Source of the DNA: Candidatus Hydrogenedentota bacterium
GTDB taxonomy: Bacteria > Hydrogenedentota > Hydrogenedentia > Hydrogenedentales > CAITNO01
DNA length: 39,362 nt
Direction of reading: 5' to 3'
Assembly: GCA_018056705.1 (NCBI GenBank)
Contig: JAGPFE010000030.1
Location: 1-39,362 of the forward strand
Numbering within the stretch: position 1 is the first letter of the stretch; the number at the start of each line of letters is the position of its first letter. Position numbers and translations under genes: made by a program. Below are positions 17,340-24,559 of the stretch, piece by piece. The notes beneath the pieces are model-generated. The model saw nothing but the letters and a program-made list of their open reading frames with translations, was not told where the DNA came from and did not search any database.

Positions 17340-18335
17340 ATGACATCCGCGGGATGGGCTGAACTGGCGGAACAGGGCCGCGGCGTGTTTATCGCGCTGT
17401 TTTTTATGCTGGGCGCGGTGGTGGGCAGTTTCTGCAATGTCTGTATCTCTCGCTGGCCCCACGGCCTGTCGGTGATCAAGCCTCGTTCCCGGTGCCCGAA
17501 GTGCATGAAGCCGATCGCGTGGTATGACAACATTCCCATCGTCAGTTGGTTCGTGTTGCGCGCCCGATGCCGGCGGTGTGGTCAGCCCATCAGTTTTGTC
17601 TATCCCCTGGTGGAACTGATCACCGCCTTGCTGTTTGTTGCCGTTTTTCTGCGATTTGGGCTGGTGCCCGCGACACCCGTGTACCTGGCGTTCTGCGCGG
17701 CCATGGTGATCGTCACCTTTCAGGACCTGGCGGACTGGACCATTCCCGACGAGATCACGTTACCAGGAATTCCCGCCGGGGTACTGCTTGCCCTTGCGGG
17801 AACCTTCCTGGGATCCACTTCCGGTCTTCGGGTGATCAATGTGCTGGACGCCCTGGGAGGAGTGCTGCTGGGCGGGGGCATCATACTCGCCATGGACCGC
17901 GTTACCGTGTGGGTACTCAGAAAGCCCGGAATGGGCTTTGGCGACGTTAAACTGCTGGCCATGGTTGGGGCGTTTCTGGGGTGGCTGGGCGCGTTTGCCA
18001 CGCTGATGCTCGCGTCCGTGTTCGGAAGCGTGTTCGGATTGCTGCTGATTCTGCTGATGCGCCTGCAGCGTAAATCCGGTCAGGATGACGCGTCGGAAAC
18101 GCCCGAACCGGCTGCCCTCGGGGATACCGGAAAACCTGATTCGAAAGGGAGTAAAAAAACGGTATCTTCTTCCGCCGACGACGAGGAGGACATTACCCTG
18201 GAAGGTCATTACCTTCCCTTTGGCCCCTGGCTGGCGGTGGGCGCGCTGGTGTACCTGTTTTTTGGTCCGGAACTGCTCGCCTGGTATCTCAACCGTGGCG
18301 CAATGCTTCAAGGGACCACGGTGTATCTGCCATGA
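17340..18335 (+). CDS. Prepilin peptidase / N-methyltransferase
   Basis: 331-residue type IV prepilin peptidase (PilD/GspO), an inner-membrane aspartic protease that cleaves and methylates prepilins and pseudopilins. N-terminal GAVVGSFCNVCISRWP is followed by a four-Cys site (CPKCMKPIAWYDNIPIVSWFVLRARCRRCG). Catalytic aspartates are Asp129 in QDLADWTIPDEIT and Asp202 in GFGDVKLLAMVGAFLG. Before the last helix there is an unusual hydrophilic insert of about 50 residues (RKSGQDDASETP ... SSADDEEDITL), then LPFGPWLAVGALVYLFFG as normal. The SD (GAGGTGA) is distant, so the start is less certain. No pilin gene is in the window. It overlaps the next gene by 4 nt (ATGA). Confidence 0.92.
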   Translation: MTSAGWAELAEQGRGVFIALFFMLGAVVGSFCNVCISRWPHGLSVIKPRSRCPKCMKPIAWYDNIPIVSWFVLRARCRRCGQPISFVYPLVELITALLFVAVFLRFGLVPATPVYLAFCAAMVIVTFQDLADWTIPDEITLPGIPAGVLLALAGTFLGSTSGLRVINVLDALGGVLLGGGIILAMDRVTVWVLRKPGMGFGDVKLLAMVGAFLGWLGAFATLMLASVFGSVFGLLLILLMRLQRKSGQDDASETPEPAALGDTGKPDSKGSKKTVSSSADDEEDITLEGHYLPFGPWLAVGALVYLFFGPELLAWYLNRGAMLQGTTVYLP

Positions 18336-19354
18336 CCCTGGCCGGGCAGTCAGACTGGCTCATTGCCCCAATCTCGCTACCTACCCCCTTTCCCGTGGGT
18401 GAGGTCAATGTCTACCTTTTCCGAGGGGAACGCCTTACCCTGTTCGATGCCGGCGTGAAGACCGATGAGGCGTGGGACGCGCTGAACCGAAGAGTCGCCG
18501 AACTTGGATATGCTGTCCGGGACATCGGCCGGGTGGTTCTGACCCATCATCATTTCGACCACATCGGCCTGCTGGGACGCCTGATACGGGAATGCCGGGT
18601 GGAAGTGTGGGGTCATCCCGAAACCCTGCCACAAATTCAGTACCATTACGGCTATGATGAGTCCCATACCACGTATTACCGGGCCTTGCTGAAAGAATTC
18701 GGCGTACCCGAATCGTGGATTGTTGCCTTCCTGGACCGGCGGGAGGTGCACCGGAAATATCTCGACCTGTGCACGGTGGACCGCCCCCTGTATGAACACG
18801 ATTATTTCGACGGCTTCCGGATAGTTCACGTGCCCGGACACTCTCCTACCGACACGTTGTACCTGCACGAGTCTGGCGGGTTTACCGTTACGGGGGACCA
18901 CATTATCCAGGGGGTCAATCCCAATCCCATCGTGCGCCGTCCGTTGCCGGGTCAGGCGCGCCAGCCAAGCCTGGTCCAATATCAGCAGTCCCTACTGCGG
19001 ACGAGATACCTGCCCATGGGACGCTGCTATCCCGGACACGGTCCGGTGTTTACCGACCACGTGGCGGTGGTGGATCACATTCTCGAGCGACAGGAACGCC
19101 GGAACGAGAAGGTTCTTGAAATCATGCGGGACCAGGCCCGTACGCCCTGGATGGTGGCGCGCGACATGTACGGCAACATGTCCGCCGGCGATTTCATTTT
19201 CTGCGTGTCCGTTGCCATAGGACACCTGGAACTGCTGGAGCACCGGGGCGTGCTTCGATCCTGGCGGGATCACCACGGCGTACTGTGGTATCAGCGCAAG
19301 CCAGCGATGGTAAGGCATGCCTTCGGTATTTCCGGAACCGGGTCTCAGGCATGA
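18332..19354 (+). CDS. Metallo-beta-lactamase-fold hydrolase
   Basis: 340-residue MBL-fold protein. The metal-binding THHHFDHIGLLG motif is at about residues 70-80, with HVPGHSPTDTLYL and TGDHIIQGVNPNP supplying further His/Asp ligands. A C-terminal helical region (about 240-340, DHILERQERRNEKVLEIMRDQ ... HLELLEHRGVL) resembles the winged-helix tail of LACTB2/RNase Z-like hydrolases. Known relatives hydrolyse thioesters or RNA; which applies here cannot be told. Its ATG overlaps the stop of the prepilin peptidase gene and its stop overlaps the manA start, so the three are probably translated together. Confidence 0.9.
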   Translation: MTLAGQSDWLIAPISLPTPFPVGEVNVYLFRGERLTLFDAGVKTDEAWDALNRRVAELGYAVRDIGRVVLTHHHFDHIGLLGRLIRECRVEVWGHPETLPQIQYHYGYDESHTTYYRALLKEFGVPESWIVAFLDRREVHRKYLDLCTVDRPLYEHDYFDGFRIVHVPGHSPTDTLYLHESGGFTVTGDHIIQGVNPNPIVRRPLPGQARQPSLVQYQQSLLRTRYLPMGRCYPGHGPVFTDHVAVVDHILERQERRNEKVLEIMRDQARTPWMVARDMYGNMSAGDFIFCVSVAIGHLELLEHRGVLRSWRDHHGVLWYQRKPAMVRHAFGISGTGSQA

Positions 19355-20379
19355 ACCATAATGGGGAAAAACTTCCCGTGGCGGCCACCCGGCCCGTTTT
19401 ATTTCCCCGCCCATGGGGGGGAGATCGGTTGCCGGAGTTATATGCCCACTGGCTGGACAAGGCTGACGGGACGCCAGGTAAACCGGTGGGTGAGGCATGG
19501 CTGGTGGCCGATCATCCCGAATGTGAAAGTCCGCTTGAACTGCCGCCTTCATGCTTTACCGACAAGATCACTACGCTTCGGGACTGGATGAACCGGGACG
19601 CCAACTGGCTATTGGGATCCCACGCCCGGCCCACGCCGACGGGACGGTTTCCCCTGCTCCTCAAGTTAATTCATGCCACCGACTGGTTGTCGGTACAGGT
19701 GCATCCGGATGACCAGACGGCCCGGGAACTGGGCGAACCAGACGTCGGAAAAACGGAAATGTGGACTTTTCTGGACGTCCATCCGGAGTCGTCGATTATC
19801 GCGGGGCTTCGGAAAGATTTTTCCCGGGAGGAAATTGCCGAAAAAATATGTCGGGCGGATCGGAACATCGCGAGATGCCTGTTGTCCCATCGTCCGCGGC
19901 CAGGGGACAGCGTGCTGATTCCCGCCGGGACCTTGCACGCGATTGGTCCGGGCCTGCTGCTGGCGGAGATTCAGCAGAACAGTAACATTACTTACCGGGT
20001 CTATGACTGGGACCGGAAAGATGAACGGGGTAATCGACGCGCCTTACATCCTGAAAAGAGCCTTGCCGCGATTCGGTGGGACCTGCCCGCTCCTACGCTG
20101 ACCGCGGGGGTGAAACGGCTGGAAGGTACCCAGGTCATCCACTGCCTTGGTACCAGTTCTTTTTTTCACGCCGAACGGGTGGAGATTTCCGAAACGGCCT
20201 GCTTTGCGACCGGGGGAACATCATTTCACATTTTATTGAACCCTTCCCAGGTATTGAATGTTCGGGTCATGAACCACGAACTGGCCGCGCGTCCCGCTCA
20301 GGCGGTGCTTGTGCCGGCCGGGGCGGGTAATTACTGGGTGACGGGTCCAAGTACGTTTCTTCGGTATTATGTTCCATGA
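19351..20379 (+). CDS. manA: Class I mannose-6-phosphate isomerase
   Basis: 342-residue type I phosphomannose isomerase, interconverting mannose-6-phosphate and fructose-6-phosphate with a Zn ion. Motifs: PVLFPRPWGGDRL, KPVGEAWLVADHP, LSVQVHPDD (Gln and His ligands), GKTEMWTFLD (Glu ligand), IPAGTLHAIGPGLLLAEIQQNSNITYRVYDWDR (His ligand). The C-terminus is short, as in the compact Bacillus-type enzymes. ATG 19351 overlaps the MBL-hydrolase stop (ATGA); the frame is open further upstream (19285) but without support. It links mannose polysaccharide breakdown or GDP-mannose supply to central metabolism. Confidence 0.92.
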   Translation: MNHNGEKLPVAATRPVLFPRPWGGDRLPELYAHWLDKADGTPGKPVGEAWLVADHPECESPLELPPSCFTDKITTLRDWMNRDANWLLGSHARPTPTGRFPLLLKLIHATDWLSVQVHPDDQTARELGEPDVGKTEMWTFLDVHPESSIIAGLRKDFSREEIAEKICRADRNIARCLLSHRPRPGDSVLIPAGTLHAIGPGLLLAEIQQNSNITYRVYDWDRKDERGNRRALHPEKSLAAIRWDLPAPTLTAGVKRLEGTQVIHCLGTSSFFHAERVEISETACFATGGTSFHILLNPSQVLNVRVMNHELAARPAQAVLVPAGAGNYWVTGPSTFLRYYVP

Positions 20380-20460
20380 TGGAACGATTTTCCGGGATTT
20401 TCGTTTAAGGACGTACTATATCAACGAGGTACTACGGCAGGTTGAGAAGGAGTGGTAGAT

Positions 20461-21075
20461 TTGAATGACGCGGAGTGCGTAAAGCGGTGCCTGGCGGGAG
20501 ACGCGGACGCTTACGCCATACTGGTGCGTCGCTACCAGGGCGCGGTATACGCCACGGCGTATTATTACGCGGGGCGATACAACGCGGCCGAGGATATCGT
20601 CCAGGAAACGTTCTGGGCGGCATACCGTAGTTTGCGGATGCTGAAGGATCCTGACCGCTTCGGGCCGTGGCTGAAGTCGATTGCCACGCGCACGTCGGTC
20701 AACTGGTTGCGAAGGCACCTTCCCCGTTTGCGTCGGGAAACGCCTCTCCCCCACCGCCAGCAGCGTTCCACGGAGGAAATCCTGGAACGCTATGGTCCGG
20801 TTACCACGACAACCGACCGCGTGGTCCTCGTGGACTGGATTCGGGACGCCATCGACACGTTGCCGGAAGACCTGCGGTTACCCGTGGTTCTTCGGTTTCT
20901 GCAGGAGATGACGTACGACGAGATGGCACGTTTTCTGGGAGAGGACGCGGAGTTAACGCGCGCGAAAGTGCGCCGTGCGCTGGTGTTGCTGCGGGAAGTC
21001 ATGGATCCTGCGACGCGCCAGCAGAAAGACGATGAAGAAGGTATTATTCAGTGGCCCCGTGTGGAGAAAAAATGA
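20461..21075 (+). CDS. ECF-type RNA polymerase sigma factor
   Basis: 204-residue extracytoplasmic-function sigma factor. Region 2 is visible at about 5-75 (DADAYAILVRRYQGAVYATAYYYAG, then AAEDIVQETFWAAYRSL, RFGPWLKSIATRTSVNWLRR), a linker, and region 4 at about 120-185 (DAIDTLPEDLRLPVVLRFLQEMTYDEMARFLGE). I choose TTG 20461 because the SD AAGGAG lies 8 bases before it; the in-frame GTG at 20452 would overlap the SD. The stop overlaps the anti-sigma start as ATGA, the usual sign of a paired regulator, so activity is probably held by the membrane partner. Confidence 0.92.
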   Translation: MNDAECVKRCLAGDADAYAILVRRYQGAVYATAYYYAGRYNAAEDIVQETFWAAYRSLRMLKDPDRFGPWLKSIATRTSVNWLRRHLPRLRRETPLPHRQQRSTEEILERYGPVTTTTDRVVLVDWIRDAIDTLPEDLRLPVVLRFLQEMTYDEMARFLGEDAELTRAKVRRALVLLREVMDPATRQQKDDEEGIIQWPRVEKK

Positions 21076-22352
21076 AAGAACGGATCGCCGCGATCGCGGA
21101 CGGTTCGATTGATGACCATGACCGTAAAGCGGTCATGGATCACGTGGAGCATTGCGACACCTGCCGTCTGGAATTGGAACGGATGCGGGAAACGGTGGGG
21201 GTTATACACCGCGCGTTCAGTCGCGAACGGCTGGTGGCGGATCTGACCAGCCGGGTCATGATGTACCTGCCCGAGATGGAACCTGAACTTCCCGCGTGTG
21301 GCCATGAGTCAGCCCCAGGGCGGGCGGAAACCAGCGGGTACCTGTGGGCGCTGGTCGCGGGGGTTGCGGCGGTCCTGTTGCTGGTTGCCGGGCTCACGTG
21401 GCTTACCTGGCCGGACTCCGGAGAACAGCCCATCGCTTCGTGGAACCGCCCGGAAACGGCGGGCGTTATTCTCGGGCTGACGAAGGGCATTACGGCGGTG
21501 GGCAAAGATGGGAACGCCCCGATTCGGGTGGCGAAAGCCAGTTATGCCCTCGAAAAGGGGGCTCGGTATGAAACCGGGACTGGTGAAGCCGCGGTGCTGG
21601 GCCTGCGCGATGGTTCCCGCGTCAGCCTGTTCGAGCAGTCTTCCCTCACCATCCTCGGCGACCGGGAGATCATGCTGAACAGCGGCCGAGCCTGCTTTGA
21701 AGTAACCCATAATGGTGAGCGGTTCAGGGTGAAGTCGCCGGATGGCTTGGTCACGGTGATGGGAACTACCTTTGGCGTGGCCGTGGAGCAGGGGCGAACC
21801 GTGGTTACCGTGATCAGCGGCATGGTCCAGGTGGAGAACAGTAGTTCGTTCGTGCTGCTGACCCAGGATGAACAGACGGAAATGGGCATGGCCGTAACGA
21901 CCCTGGCAGTCCGGAAAAATCCGTCTGACGTGGCTATTTGGCGTGAAAAAGTACAGTCCCTGCGGGTGGATCGTGGCCTGGAACGCCAGTGGACACGACT
22001 CGCTGACGGTGATGGTGCCACGCGTCCGGTCCGGGCTGAACGAGTGTTCGTGGTGGATGTGGGGACCCGAAAAGTATCCGGGTTGCGGGTGGAATGGAAT
22101 CATGATACCGTCAGGCCGGACGCGATGGGTTACACGGTTTACGTGCGGGATGGGTCACTGAAACCCTTAGCCAAGGGCTATATACCCGGTCGCGTGTTCG
22201 TGGATGCGAAGAGTTCTTCGTTTGATCTTTCCCTGCCTGAGCAGGTACGCGAAGTTAAACCGAGCCTGTTGCATATCAGTGTCGTCCCTGACGTGGATTC
22301 CGGCGTTAGTACAACGGAAGTCACGGAGGTATACGCGTTGACAGAGCCGTAA
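21072..22352 (+). CDS. Anti-sigma factor with zinc-finger, membrane helix and FecR domain
   Basis: 426-residue membrane protein. An N-terminal anti-sigma zinc finger, His24-x3-Cys28-x2-Cys31 (DHVEHCDTC), precedes one transmembrane helix at about 90-110 (YLWALVAGVAAVLLLVAGL). A FecR domain spans about 125-275 (ALEKGARYETGTGEAAVLGLRDGSRV, GRACFEVTH, FRVKSPDGLVTVMGTTFGVAVEQG, VVTVISGMVQVEN). The C-terminal ~110 residues (SGLRVEWNHD ... MGYTVYVRDGS ... LLHISVVPD) look like a fibronectin-III-type beta domain. The layout predicts a cytoplasmic sigma-binding head and a periplasmic sensor. ATG 21072 overlaps the sigma stop, with GGAG just before. The signal sensed is unknown. Confidence 0.88.
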   Translation: MKERIAAIADGSIDDHDRKAVMDHVEHCDTCRLELERMRETVGVIHRAFSRERLVADLTSRVMMYLPEMEPELPACGHESAPGRAETSGYLWALVAGVAAVLLLVAGLTWLTWPDSGEQPIASWNRPETAGVILGLTKGITAVGKDGNAPIRVAKASYALEKGARYETGTGEAAVLGLRDGSRVSLFEQSSLTILGDREIMLNSGRACFEVTHNGERFRVKSPDGLVTVMGTTFGVAVEQGRTVVTVISGMVQVENSSSFVLLTQDEQTEMGMAVTTLAVRKNPSDVAIWREKVQSLRVDRGLERQWTRLADGDGATRPVRAERVFVVDVGTRKVSGLRVEWNHDTVRPDAMGYTVYVRDGSLKPLAKGYIPGRVFVDAKSSSFDLSLPEQVREVKPSLLHISVVPDVDSGVSTTEVTEVYALTEP

Positions 22353-22441
22353 GGTTCTTTCGCCGACCCGATTGACAGTTGAAGTGCTTGTCGCCACAGC
22401 GGCGAAAACGTTTAGGGGTGGTGCGCGCTCGCGCGGAACAT

Positions 22442-22459
22442 TGCCTCACGTCACTCCTT
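22442..22459 (+). repeat. 18-bp direct repeat, copy 1
   Basis: TGCCTCACGTCACTCCTT, identical to the copy at 22647-22664; the copies start 205 bp apart. I noticed no further copy elsewhere in the window. It contains the CACGTCAC core. Confidence 0.8.
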
Positions 22460-22607
22460 CCCTTGTGTGCCTGCCTGCCTGCCGCGCAAGTGCACATTAC
22501 CCCATGGTCTTTTGATGCGTACATCGATCATGCCGCCGCTGTGTTAAGCCGTAACCCGTGAATGCCGCTTTTCGCGTGGCAGGAGCAGTTACGGACTTGC
22601 TCACCCC

Positions 22608-22711
22608 GCCGGGAGGAGCCTCCCACATATCCCAGGTCGAACCATCTGCCTCACGTCACTCCTTTCTCAGGAACCTGCCATTCGACCTGCCTGCTCCTCC
22701 CGGCCTTTTTT
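22608..22711 (+). promoter_or_regulatory. Large inverted repeat with T-run in front of msrBA (terminator/attenuator candidate)
   Basis: GCCGGGAGGAGC (22608-22619) pairs perfectly over 12 bp with GCTCCTCCCGGC (22693-22704), followed by CTTTTTTTATC. Nested inside is a second perfect 9-bp pairing, CAGGTCGAA (22632-22640) with TTCGACCTG (22681-22689). A competing 8-bp pairing exists between AGGAGCAG (22581-22588) and CTGCTCCT (22691-22698), and GGGAG/CTCCC (22611-22615, 22620-22624) is a local alternative. The element ends about 69 bp before the msrBA ATG. It matches no riboswitch class I recognise. A plain terminator of an upstream RNA is the simplest alternative. Confidence 0.6.
22647..22664 (+). 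repeat. 18-bp direct repeat, copy 2
   Basis: Exact second copy of the sequence at 22442-22459. This copy lies in the apical loop of the large inverted repeat at 22608-22711. Confidence 0.8.
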
Positions 22712-22779
22712 TATCTACGAGAAAATCAGGAATATGTTTCATTTTCAATGGTTACCTATTAAAAAGCGAGGGAAACCCT

Positions 22780-23778
22780 ATGAAAACATGGTTCCATGCG
22801 GTTTTCCTGATTCTTCTGGGAGTGCCTGTCATGGCCGAGTATGATCAGGTCAACCTGGTGCCTTTCGAACGCCAGGTGATCCAGGATAAGGCGACCGAAC
22901 CGCCTTTCACGGGTATTTTTGAAGCATTTAAGGGTACCGGAACCTATGTATGCCGTCGGTGTGGCGCGCCACTCTACCGTTCTGAACACAAGTTTCATTC
23001 GGGATGCGGATGGCCCAGTTTCGATGATGAAATCCCCGGCGCGGTTGCCAGAAAACCCGATCCCGATGGCACGCGCGTGGAGATCCTGTGCGCGCGCTGT
23101 GGCGCCCACCTGGGACATGTGTTCGAAGGAGAAGGCTTTACCCCCAAAAACACCCGGCATTGCGTGAATTCGGTATCCATGGCTTTTGTGCCGGATCGCG
23201 CCGGGGCGCCGTCATCCCATGCGTCAGAGGACAATGCGGGTATGCCAAGGGTCGAACAGGTTTCGGAGGAACCGACAGGGCCTGTGGCAGGAGTTCCCCT
23301 GGAGCGTGCCATTTTCGCGGGGGGATGTTTCTGGGGCGTGGAACACCTGTTGCGCCAGGTTCCCGGGGTGGTAGAAACGCGGGTCGGTTACACGGGGGGA
23401 AATAAACCGTACCCAACCTATGAAGATGTGTGCAGCCATACCACCGGTCACGCGGAGGCGGTGGAAGTGTTATTTGATCCCGCATCGGTTTCATTTGAAT
23501 CGCTGGCCCGGGTCTTTTTCGAAATTCATGATCCCACGCAACTGAATCGCCAGGGGCCGGACGTGGGCGATCAGTACCGGTCGGCAGTTTTTTATACCTC
23601 TTCCATGCAACGGGATATCACGGAAAAGTTGATTCGCGAACTGCGGGACAAGGGGTATGAAGTGGTAACGAAGGTTGAACCGGCCGGGGTTTTCTGGCCG
23701 GCCGAGCCTCATCATCAACGTTATTACGAACGGAAGGGCACCCGTCCTTATTGTCATTTTCGCGTGAAGCGTTTCTGA
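22780..23778 (+). CDS. msrBA: Exported methionine sulfoxide reductase, MsrB-MsrA fusion
   Basis: 332-residue two-domain repair enzyme reducing both methionine sulfoxide stereoisomers. The signal peptide MKTWFHAVFLILLGVPVMA predicts export. MsrB comes first (about 20-140): zinc cysteines in CRRCGAPLY and CARCGAHLGH, then RHCVNSVSMAF with catalytic Cys128. A linker leads to MsrA (about 175-332): GGCFWGVEHLL with catalytic Cys183, GYTGG, TTGHAEAVEV, GDQYRSAVFY, AEPHHQRYYER. The order is B then A, the reverse of Neisseria PilB. ATG 22780 has GAGGGAAACCCT upstream and is chosen for the signal peptide although the frame opens at 22558. Regulation may involve the structured element just upstream. 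Confidence 0.95.
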   Translation: MKTWFHAVFLILLGVPVMAEYDQVNLVPFERQVIQDKATEPPFTGIFEAFKGTGTYVCRRCGAPLYRSEHKFHSGCGWPSFDDEIPGAVARKPDPDGTRVEILCARCGAHLGHVFEGEGFTPKNTRHCVNSVSMAFVPDRAGAPSSHASEDNAGMPRVEQVSEEPTGPVAGVPLERAIFAGGCFWGVEHLLRQVPGVVETRVGYTGGNKPYPTYEDVCSHTTGHAEAVEVLFDPASVSFESLARVFFEIHDPTQLNRQGPDVGDQYRSAVFYTSSMQRDITEKLIRELRDKGYEVVTKVEPAGVFWPAEPHHQRYYERKGTRPYCHFRVKRF

Positions 23779-23808
23779 CGGCCCCAGGGGATTTTGTGAA
23801 GGGCCGTC
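23777..23808 (+). other. Hairpin between msrBA and the CFI-box gene
   Basis: GACGGCCC / GGGCCGTC form an 8-bp perfect stem with a 16-nt loop, starting at the msrBA stop codon. No T-run follows (CACGAGTATAGAC), so termination would be weak or Rho-assisted. It may instead stabilise the msrBA transcript. Confidence 0.4.
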
Positions 23809-23857
23809 CACGAGTATAGACTTTGGGCAGGCAATAAGAAAAATCCGGAGGCCAGAA

Positions 23858-24559
23858 ATGCGCGACGGTCTGGTTGTTTTATGCGTGGGTTGCCTGCTGG
23901 TAGGATCGGGGATGCTGCCGTCCTGGGGCGAGGTTACGTCCGAGCATACTCCTGGGACATCGGATCTGAGTGCCGGTGATAGCGTGTCCGGAGATCTCGG
24001 GCTAAGCCGCCTGACCCTGTACCTGTTCGCCAAGCAGGCCGATTCGTATGACGGTGGTACCGATCAGGACACTACCGACGAGTTATCGACGGATGATGAG
24101 CCCTCCTGGCTGGAGTTGTACCTGGCCCTGGGTGGGATCATCCTGGTGTCTCTGGGTATTGTCCGGTTGGCCGAGGCCCGCCGGCTGGACGATCCCTGTT
24201 TTATTGCCACGGCCGCCTGGGGTACGCCTCTTGCCCGGGAAGTGAATATGCTGCGGCACTGGCGCGATAAATATCTGCTAACGAGTGTGGCGGGAGTGGC
24301 CTTTGTGGACATCTACTATCGACTGAGTCCGGCCATCGCGGAACAGGTTGCGCGGTCACCGTGGCTGGCGTTTCTGACGCGCTTGATGCTGTTTCCGGTT
24401 CTGCTGTTATCCGATGGCATTCTGCTCGCCGCAGTGGTTTTTCCGGTGCTGTTGCTGGTAACCACGGGGATCGGCCTGGCGTGGTGGTTTCGCCGCCGCA
24501 AACGTCACGCGTCACCCCGTCCAGGTGCCAGTTATAAAACTTCCCCCGGGTCGAGGTAA
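23858..24559 (+). CDS. Small membrane protein with CFIATAAWG (CFI-box) motif
   Basis: 233 residues. The N-terminal signal peptide (GLVVLCVGCLLVGSGMLPSWG) is followed by an acidic Ser/Thr/Asp-rich stretch (about 25-83), a hydrophobic segment (LELYLALGGIILVSLGIV), and then CFIATAAWGTPLAREVNMLRHWRDKYLL at 114-141 plus FVDIYYRLSPAIAEQVARSPWL. This matches the CFIATAAYG-type box known at the C-termini of diverse bacterial surface proteins; its role is not established (a sorting or anchoring signal has been suggested). Here it makes up most of a short protein and is followed by two hydrophobic stretches and RRRKRH. GGAGG precedes the ATG. The last 28 nt overlap the convergent GH78 gene. Confidence 0.75.
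   Translation: MRDGLVVLCVGCLLVGSGMLPSWGEVTSEHTPGTSDLSAGDSVSGDLGLSRLTLYLFAKQADSYDGGTDQDTTDELSTDDEPSWLELYLALGGIILVSLGIVRLAEARRLDDPCFIATAAWGTPLAREVNMLRHWRDKYLLTSVAGVAFVDIYYRLSPAIAEQVARSPWLAFLTRLMLFPVLLLSDGILLAAVVFPVLLLVTTGIGLAWWFRRRKRHASPRPGASYKTSPGSR

Larger units (their letters stand above)
22353..22779 (+). other. 427-bp intergenic region with repeats and structured elements
   Basis: No convincing gene is seen here. The first 55 bp hold TTTCGCCG (22358-22365) and CGGCGAAA (22400-22407), a possible weak hairpin after the FecR gene without a T-run. Then come GCGCG/CGCGC (near 22424-22435), an 18-bp sequence at 22442-22459 that is repeated exactly at 22647-22664, a CCTG microsatellite (about 22469-22483) and a large inverted repeat with a T7 run (22608-22711). 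The frame of the following msrBA gene stays open back to 22558, but this part lacks protein-like character. Confidence 0.75.

Noticed and set aside
20371..20385. GTTCCAT-G-ATGGAAC inverted repeat at the manA stop
   Set aside because: Realistic stem only 5 bp and no T-run; probably chance.
22469..22483. CCTG tetranucleotide repeat
   Set aside because: Only about three units; too short to call a phase-variation tract, and not inside a gene.
22558..22779. N-terminal extension of msrBA from GTG 22558
   Set aside because: The frame is open, but it would bury the signal peptide and cover the inverted repeat with T-run; ATG 22780 has a fitting SD.
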